A DNA stretch of 8,081 nt, taken from Streptomyces lilacinus (GTDB lineage: Bacteria; Actinomycetota; Actinomycetes; Streptomycetales; Streptomycetaceae). The notes under the pieces were generated by a model. It ran no database searches and was not told the origin of the DNA. It saw only the letters and a program-made list of their open reading frames with translations. This document shows positions 5,743 through 8,081 of the stretch, piece after piece. Numbering within the stretch: position 1 is the stretch's first letter; each line of letters begins with the position of its first letter. The DNA lies in contig KL569434.1 of assembly GCA_000715685.1 (NCBI GenBank), positions 55,889 to 63,969 of the forward strand, given 5' to 3'. The position numbers were made by a program, and so were the translations under genes.

Positions 5743-6171
5743 TCACGCAGAGGTGATGGCCTGCTCCAGCAGGCCGTGAAGGACGCGCTGCTCCTGCGGG
5801 GAGAGGCCGGACAGCGGGGAGTCCACGGCGAGGAGTTCGAGGAGACGTTCGCGCAGTGCGGTGCCCTCGGCGGTGAGGACGAGGTGCTTGGCGCGGCGGT
5901 CGGTGGGGTGCGGGTGGCGCTCGACCAGGCTCTGCTTCTCCAGCTTGTCGACGACGAAGGTGGTGTTGGAGGGCTCGCAGCTCATGCGTTCGGCCAGCTC
6001 CCGCATGGTCATCGGCCCGCTCATCTCCCGCAGCGCGGTCGCCTGGGACGCGGTGAGTCCCAGGGCGGCGGCGCGCTCCCGTACGTGCTCGCCGATCCGC
6101 TGAGCCAGTCCGTTCACCAGACCGCACAGCTGTCGCTCGGCGATGGCCTGCTGGTCGGGGGACGTCGTCAT
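5743..6171 (-). CDS. MarR-family transcriptional regulator
   Basis: This winged helix-turn-helix dimeric regulator has 142 residues, the typical family length. The N-terminal helix (QQAIAERQLCGLVNGLAQRIGEHV) and the C-terminal helices (about 102-140) form the dimer interface. LTASQATALREMSGPMTMRELAERM leads into the recognition helix near 66-79 (EPSNTTFVVDKLEKQ). The wing carries the family DxR motif at Asp91-Arg92-Arg93, followed by AKHLVLTAEG. Cys16 in QLC and Cys65 are the only cysteines; Cys16 sits about where OhrR has its peroxide-reactive Cys15. The gene starts at ATG 6171 and is divergent from the MBL hydrolase across 137 bp of AT-rich palindromic DNA. MarR proteins usually repress themselves and the divergent gene, so control of both is the natural inference. 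The ligand is unknown. Confidence 0.93.
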   Translation of the reverse strand: MTTSPDQQAIAERQLCGLVNGLAQRIGEHVRERAAALGLTASQATALREMSGPMTMRELAERMSCEPSNTTFVVDKLEKQSLVERHPHPTDRRAKHLVLTAEGTALRERLLELLAVDSPLSGLSPQEQRVLHGLLEQAITSA

Positions 6172-6198
6172 GCCACCACCCTAGCCTCCGCAAGTCCG

Positions 6199-6238
6199 TC
6201 AAGGCCAAATATTTACAGCTTGAATAATTCGAACTTGA
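6199..6238. promoter_or_regulatory. AT-rich palindrome cluster between marR and MBL genes, likely MarR operator
   Basis: This AT-rich island in a very GC-rich window holds nested symmetry. AAATATTT (6207-6214) is a perfect palindrome flanked almost symmetrically by TCAAG (6199-6203) and CTTGA (6219-6223). GAATAATTC (6222-6230) and TTCGAA (6228-6233) overlap next to it. CTTGA recurs at 6234-6238, 15 bp after the first copy. MarR dimers typically bind 16-20 bp AT-rich inverted repeats overlapping the promoters of divergent genes. Which palindrome is bound is not decidable here. Confidence 0.65.
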
Positions 6239-6248
6239 TGCTTATGGT
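6220..6248 (+). promoter_or_regulatory. Candidate promoter for the MBL hydrolase gene
   Basis: TTGAAT (6220-6225) and TATGGT (6243-6248) are separated by 17 bp and resemble a vegetative -35/-10 pair. They overlap the palindrome cluster, so a bound MarR dimer would block polymerase. Transcription would start near 6255, leaving a leader of about 54 nt. On the other strand a TTGACG lies near the marR start, but its spacing to TAGGGT is only 13 bp. Confidence 0.45.
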
Positions 6249-6308
6249 TGCGTCGTCGCTGCGGGAACGCGGCGACGGTCTGATGACGACTTGCGGGAGA
6301 GGACACCC

Positions 6309-7172
6309 ATGGCTGACGTGACGGTGGATCAGGACGGGCGACTGAGCCGGCCGGCGGGCATCCGCTCGATACAGCTGGGCGACACGAAGGTGTCGTACGT
6401 GCCGGACGGCGATGTGCGGCTCCGGCCGCTGCCACTGCTCCAGGACACCACCGACGAGGTGTGGGCCGCGCACCCGGAATACCTGGACGCCACGGGCCAC
6501 CTCGTGGGGAGCGTCGGCGGTCTGCTGGTGGAGCACGGCGACCGCGCGCTGCTGATCGACGCGGGCTTCGGCCCGCAGAAGCTGGAGGCTCCGGAGGGCC
6601 CCCTCGGTGTGCTCCAGGGAGGTGCGCTCCCGGAGAGTCTGGCCGAGCTCGGCCGCGCCCCCGAGGACATCGAAGCGGTGGCCTTCACCCACCTCCACTC
6701 CGACCACCTCGGCTGGGCCTGCCGGCCTGTGTTCGCCCACGCCGACTACCTGATCTCCGAGCCGGAGTGGGAGGGGCGCGACGTCCTGGAGGCCCAGGGC
6801 ATGAGCGAGCAGGTCGCGGCCCTCGCACCGCGCGTTCGCACGATCAAGGACGGGCAGGAGATCTTCCCCGGCGTGCACGTGCGGATCACTTCGGGCCACA
6901 CCGTCGGGCACGCCGAGTACGTCATCACCGGGGGCGGACGACGTCTGATCGCCTTCGGTGACGCCATGCACTCGCCGATCCAGGTCGACCACCCCGACTG
7001 GTCGGTGGCCTTCGACCACGACCGCGTTCGGACCGCCGAGCACCGGCGCCGCCTTGTCGCCGAGTTGGCGGAGCCGGGCACGATCGGTTTCGGCGTCCAC
7101 TTCGCCGACGTGGTGTTCGGGCACGTCCAGCAGGACGGAGACGGCCCGGCCTGGCGGCCCCTGGACGCCTGA
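6309..7172 (+). CDS. MBL-fold metallo-hydrolase (lactonase-like subgroup)
   Basis: This soluble zinc hydrolase of 287 residues has the full metallo-beta-lactamase metal set. His128-X-His130-X-Asp132-His133 (THLHSDHLGW), His197 (SGHTVGHAEY), Asp218 (FGDAMHSP) and His264 (GVHFAD) can bind two metals. The N-terminal part (ISYVPDG-like strand, VGSVGGLLVEHGDRALLIDAGFG) is the usual first beta-sheet. The length and arrangement resemble the YtnP/AHL-lactonase-like group, but the substrate cannot be assigned; lactonase, esterase or other hydrolase activity is possible. No signal peptide is seen, so it is cytoplasmic. ATG 6309 is preferred because GGAGAGGA (6296-6303) lies 5 nt upstream; a TTG at 6291 is in frame but has no such site. 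The divergent MarR gene probably controls it, which suggests induction by a small molecule. A hairpin follows the stop. Confidence 0.9.
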   Translation: MADVTVDQDGRLSRPAGIRSIQLGDTKVSYVPDGDVRLRPLPLLQDTTDEVWAAHPEYLDATGHLVGSVGGLLVEHGDRALLIDAGFGPQKLEAPEGPLGVLQGGALPESLAELGRAPEDIEAVAFTHLHSDHLGWACRPVFAHADYLISEPEWEGRDVLEAQGMSEQVAALAPRVRTIKDGQEIFPGVHVRITSGHTVGHAEYVITGGGRRLIAFGDAMHSPIQVDHPDWSVAFDHDRVRTAEHRRRLVAELAEPGTIGFGVHFADVVFGHVQQDGDGPAWRPLDA

Positions 7173-7173
7173 C

Positions 7174-7193
7174 CCGCCGGGGGCCACCGGCGG
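7174..7193 (+). terminator. Hairpin terminator after the MBL gene
   Basis: CCGCCGG (7174-7180) and CCGGCGG (7187-7193) pair perfectly across GGGCCA, beginning 1 nt after the MBL stop codon. There is no T-tract. The position and stability make it the likely end of the MBL transcript. Confidence 0.65.
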
Positions 7194-7239
7194 ATCGGAC
7201 GGCGACGGTAGGGTCCCGCGCAGGTGGGAGGGGCTGGAC

Positions 7240-7401
7240 ATGCTCGACTGAGCCGCGTTGACGCACAACTACGGGTCCGCCGTAGACGTACACGGCTTGC
7301 TGCGCCGCTGCGCCGCCCCGAACGTGTCGAGCCGGGGCACGGTGCTCGAGCTGCGCCGCGTCCTCACAGCGAGGGCGCTGTTCAGTGCCTCGGTAGAGTG
7401 A
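7240..7401 (+). pseudogene. Decayed 5' remnant of a HEAT-repeat-like gene
   Basis: A good ribosome-binding site (GGGAGGGG, 7226-7233) and a TAGGGT -10-like box (7209-7214) precede ATG 7240, but the frame reads Met-Leu-Asp then TGA at 7249-7251. Past that stop the same frame continues to TGA 7399-7401 with AALTHNYGSAVDVHGLLRRC and, further on, ALFSASVE. From memory, many Streptomyces HEAT-repeat proteins start close to MLDxxDWAALTHAYGxADDVPxLLR, so a TGG (Trp) to TGA change at codon 4 fits well. The rest of the gene is absent, since the next gene starts at 7407. The remnant is too short to assign a role. A sequencing error at the stop codon would not explain the missing 3' part. The family assignment rests on recall. 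Confidence 0.5.
7394..7399 (+). promoter_or_regulatory. -10 box suggesting a leaderless transcript for the 7407 gene
   Basis: TAGAGT (7394-7399) ends 7 nt before GTG 7407, so transcription would begin at or next to the start codon. No ribosome-binding site precedes that GTG. Leaderless mRNAs with this geometry are common in Streptomyces. No strong -35 is evident at the expected spacing. Confidence 0.4.
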
Positions 7402-7406
7402 CCACC

Positions 7407-7944
7407 GTGACGCACCAGGAATGGGACTGTCTCTTGATGTGTATAAGAGACGCACGACGTCCTCGCCGTGCTGTACCGGGAGGTCCCCGACCCCCGAGGC
7501 TGGGTCCGGCTGGACGCGGACGGCACCGACATCGCCCGTTACGGGCTCCCCGCCTACCCCTTCGACCCCCCGGCCGCGGAGGCGATGCCCGGCCTCCTGT
7601 ACTGCCTGGAAGCCGAGGCGGCGGTCGCCGCGCTCGCCGTCATGGGCGAGGAGTGGCAGGCGGAACCCGCTCCCGTCCGCACTCGCCCGGACCGGGAAGC
7701 CGTGCTGGCGGACGCCCGGACCCTGCTCGGCAGGTACGGCCCCGCCGCGCAGTACTGGACCAACGCGACGGCCGCCGCTTCGGACCCCGCTCCGAATTTC
7801 GTGGCGGCGGGCCTGCAGGGCACGTGCTCCCACACCTTCCTGACCTCCGCGTACCTCTACGGCCGCGACCTGTTCTACGACCTCGGTCTGATCGCCGTGT
7901 CCGGCGACGAGGTGGGGGTCTTCTGGTCGATCGGGGCGTTCTGA
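7407..7944 (+). CDS. Uncharacterised protein, frame interrupted in the assembly by adapter sequence
   Basis: As assembled, the frame from GTG 7407 runs six codons and then enters an adapter remnant at 7427-7451. Removing exactly those 25 bases joins it in frame to the downstream ORF, giving a continuous 170-residue protein beginning MTHQEWEHDVLAVLYREV and ending at TGA 7942-7944. I do not recognise the family. The chain is soluble, with no signal peptide or TM segment. It is rich in Trp, Tyr and acidic residues, with the stretches PDPRGWVRLDADGTDIARYG, MPGLLYCLEAEAAVAALAV, YWTNATAAASDPAPNF and a hydrophobic C-terminal DLGLIAVSGDEVGVFWSIGAF. GTG is supported by the TAGAGT box upstream. A gene caller using the raw sequence would start falsely at 7468 or inside the adapter. 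The break is technical rather than a natural pseudogene, subject to read-level confirmation. Confidence 0.7.
7427..7451 (+). other. Internal Nextera adapter junction (assembly artefact)
   Basis: CTGTCTCTT (7427-7435) is the first 9 bases of the Tn5 mosaic end on one strand. GATGTGTATAAGAGAC (7436-7451) is bases 2-17 of the mosaic end in the opposite sense. Together they form a collapsed head-to-head adapter junction. The translated artefact peptides LSLDVYKR and CLLMCIRD are recognisable library contaminants. The sequence on both sides should be treated as joined by the assembler rather than as proven contiguous. Confidence 0.96.
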
Positions 7945-8018
7945 CGCCCGGCGCCGCGGCACACTCCCCTTCCGCGCTGCTGCCCTGGGTCAAGGGTGCG
8001 GGTTACGGCTGGTGTGCG

Positions 8019-8063
8019 GCTCCGCTTCGCTGCGCCTGGTGGGGCCGCTCCGCTTCGCTGCGC
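8019..8063. repeat. Direct repeat of a 17-bp GC-rich unit
   Basis: GCTCCGCTTCGCTGCGC occurs at 8019-8035 and again, identical, at 8047-8063, a 28-bp period. The sequence resembles short GC-rich repeats common between Streptomyces genes. It follows the stop of the 7407 gene by about 75 bp and runs near the window edge, so more copies may lie beyond. GCGGAG at 8076-8081 can pair with CTCCGC in either copy. No gene is visible in 7945-8081. Confidence 0.75.
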
Positions 8064-8081
8064 GGGAAGAGCGGTGCGGAG

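Noticed and set aside
6213..7268. 351-codon open frame on the - strand
   Set aside because: It is antisense to the MBL gene, which has a complete metal-binding set.
7427..7451. Real Tn5-like insertion or natural transposon end
   Set aside because: Both parts match library adapter sequence, no transposase or target duplication is present, and a further adapter remnant starts the contig.
6925..7962. 345-codon - strand frame spanning the adapter
   Set aside because: It contains the artefact peptide LLYTSRD from adapter translation and runs antisense to the MBL end and the 7407 gene.
1..8081. CRISPR array, tRNA, rRNA, prophage or a new defence system
   Set aside because: No regularly spaced repeat array, no tRNA or rRNA-like sequence, and no integrase, nuclease-helicase or phage structural genes were seen. 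The toxin-antitoxin pair alone does not support a defence island.

Overview
The window is high-GC actinobacterial DNA, most likely from a Streptomyces or a close relative. The codons end strongly in G or C, and several genes start with GTG. Strong GC hairpins without T-tracts separate the genes. The gene content also fits: a membrane-anchored SpoIIE-type phosphatase, an actinobacterial Glu-type RpiB next to a Nei glycosylase (the two are also neighbours in Mycobacterium tuberculosis), and GC-rich intergenic repeats of a kind common in Streptomyces. It looks like a draft contig. It opens with a Nextera/Tn5 mosaic-end remnant at 1-17, and a second adapter remnant sits inside a gene at 7427-7451.

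Layout. From 18 to 386 lies the 3' end of a + strand gene whose last residues resemble the extracytoplasmic C-terminal domain of Streptomyces Ser/Thr kinases. It converges on an amino-acid permease of the GABA permease group (430-1887, -) across a perfect 19-bp stem-loop. The permease diverges from rpiB (2057-2545, +), which is followed by a structured spacer and the nei-type DNA glycosylase (2708-3520, +). A 343-bp gap with no convincing gene precedes a four-TM SpoIIE/PP2C phosphatase (3864-5003, +). Next comes a two-gene toxin-antitoxin module (5091-5399 and 5396-5653, +) whose genes overlap by four bases. A MarR regulator (5743-6171, -) is divergent from an MBL-fold hydrolase (6309-7172, +) across an AT-rich, palindrome-rich operator region. 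Then comes a decayed start of a HEAT-repeat-like gene (7240-7401) and a 170-residue protein of unknown function (7407-7944) interrupted in the assembly by the adapter. Short direct repeats end the window.

These are mostly independent housekeeping and accessory units rather than one pathway. The coherent local units are the permease/rpiB divergent pair, rpiB-nei, the toxin-antitoxin pair, and the MarR/MBL pair, where the regulator probably controls the enzyme and itself.

I found no clear evidence of a new multi-gene system. The most consequential observation is technical. Removing exactly the 25-nt adapter remnant at 7427-7451 restores one continuous reading frame from a GTG at 7407. The gene is therefore probably intact in the organism, and protein predictions from the raw sequence carry artefact peptides (MYKRQ, LSLDVYKR, MCIRD). 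The best biological leads are the MarR/MBL operator region, the atypical toxin-antitoxin pair, and the HEAT-like gene remnant.
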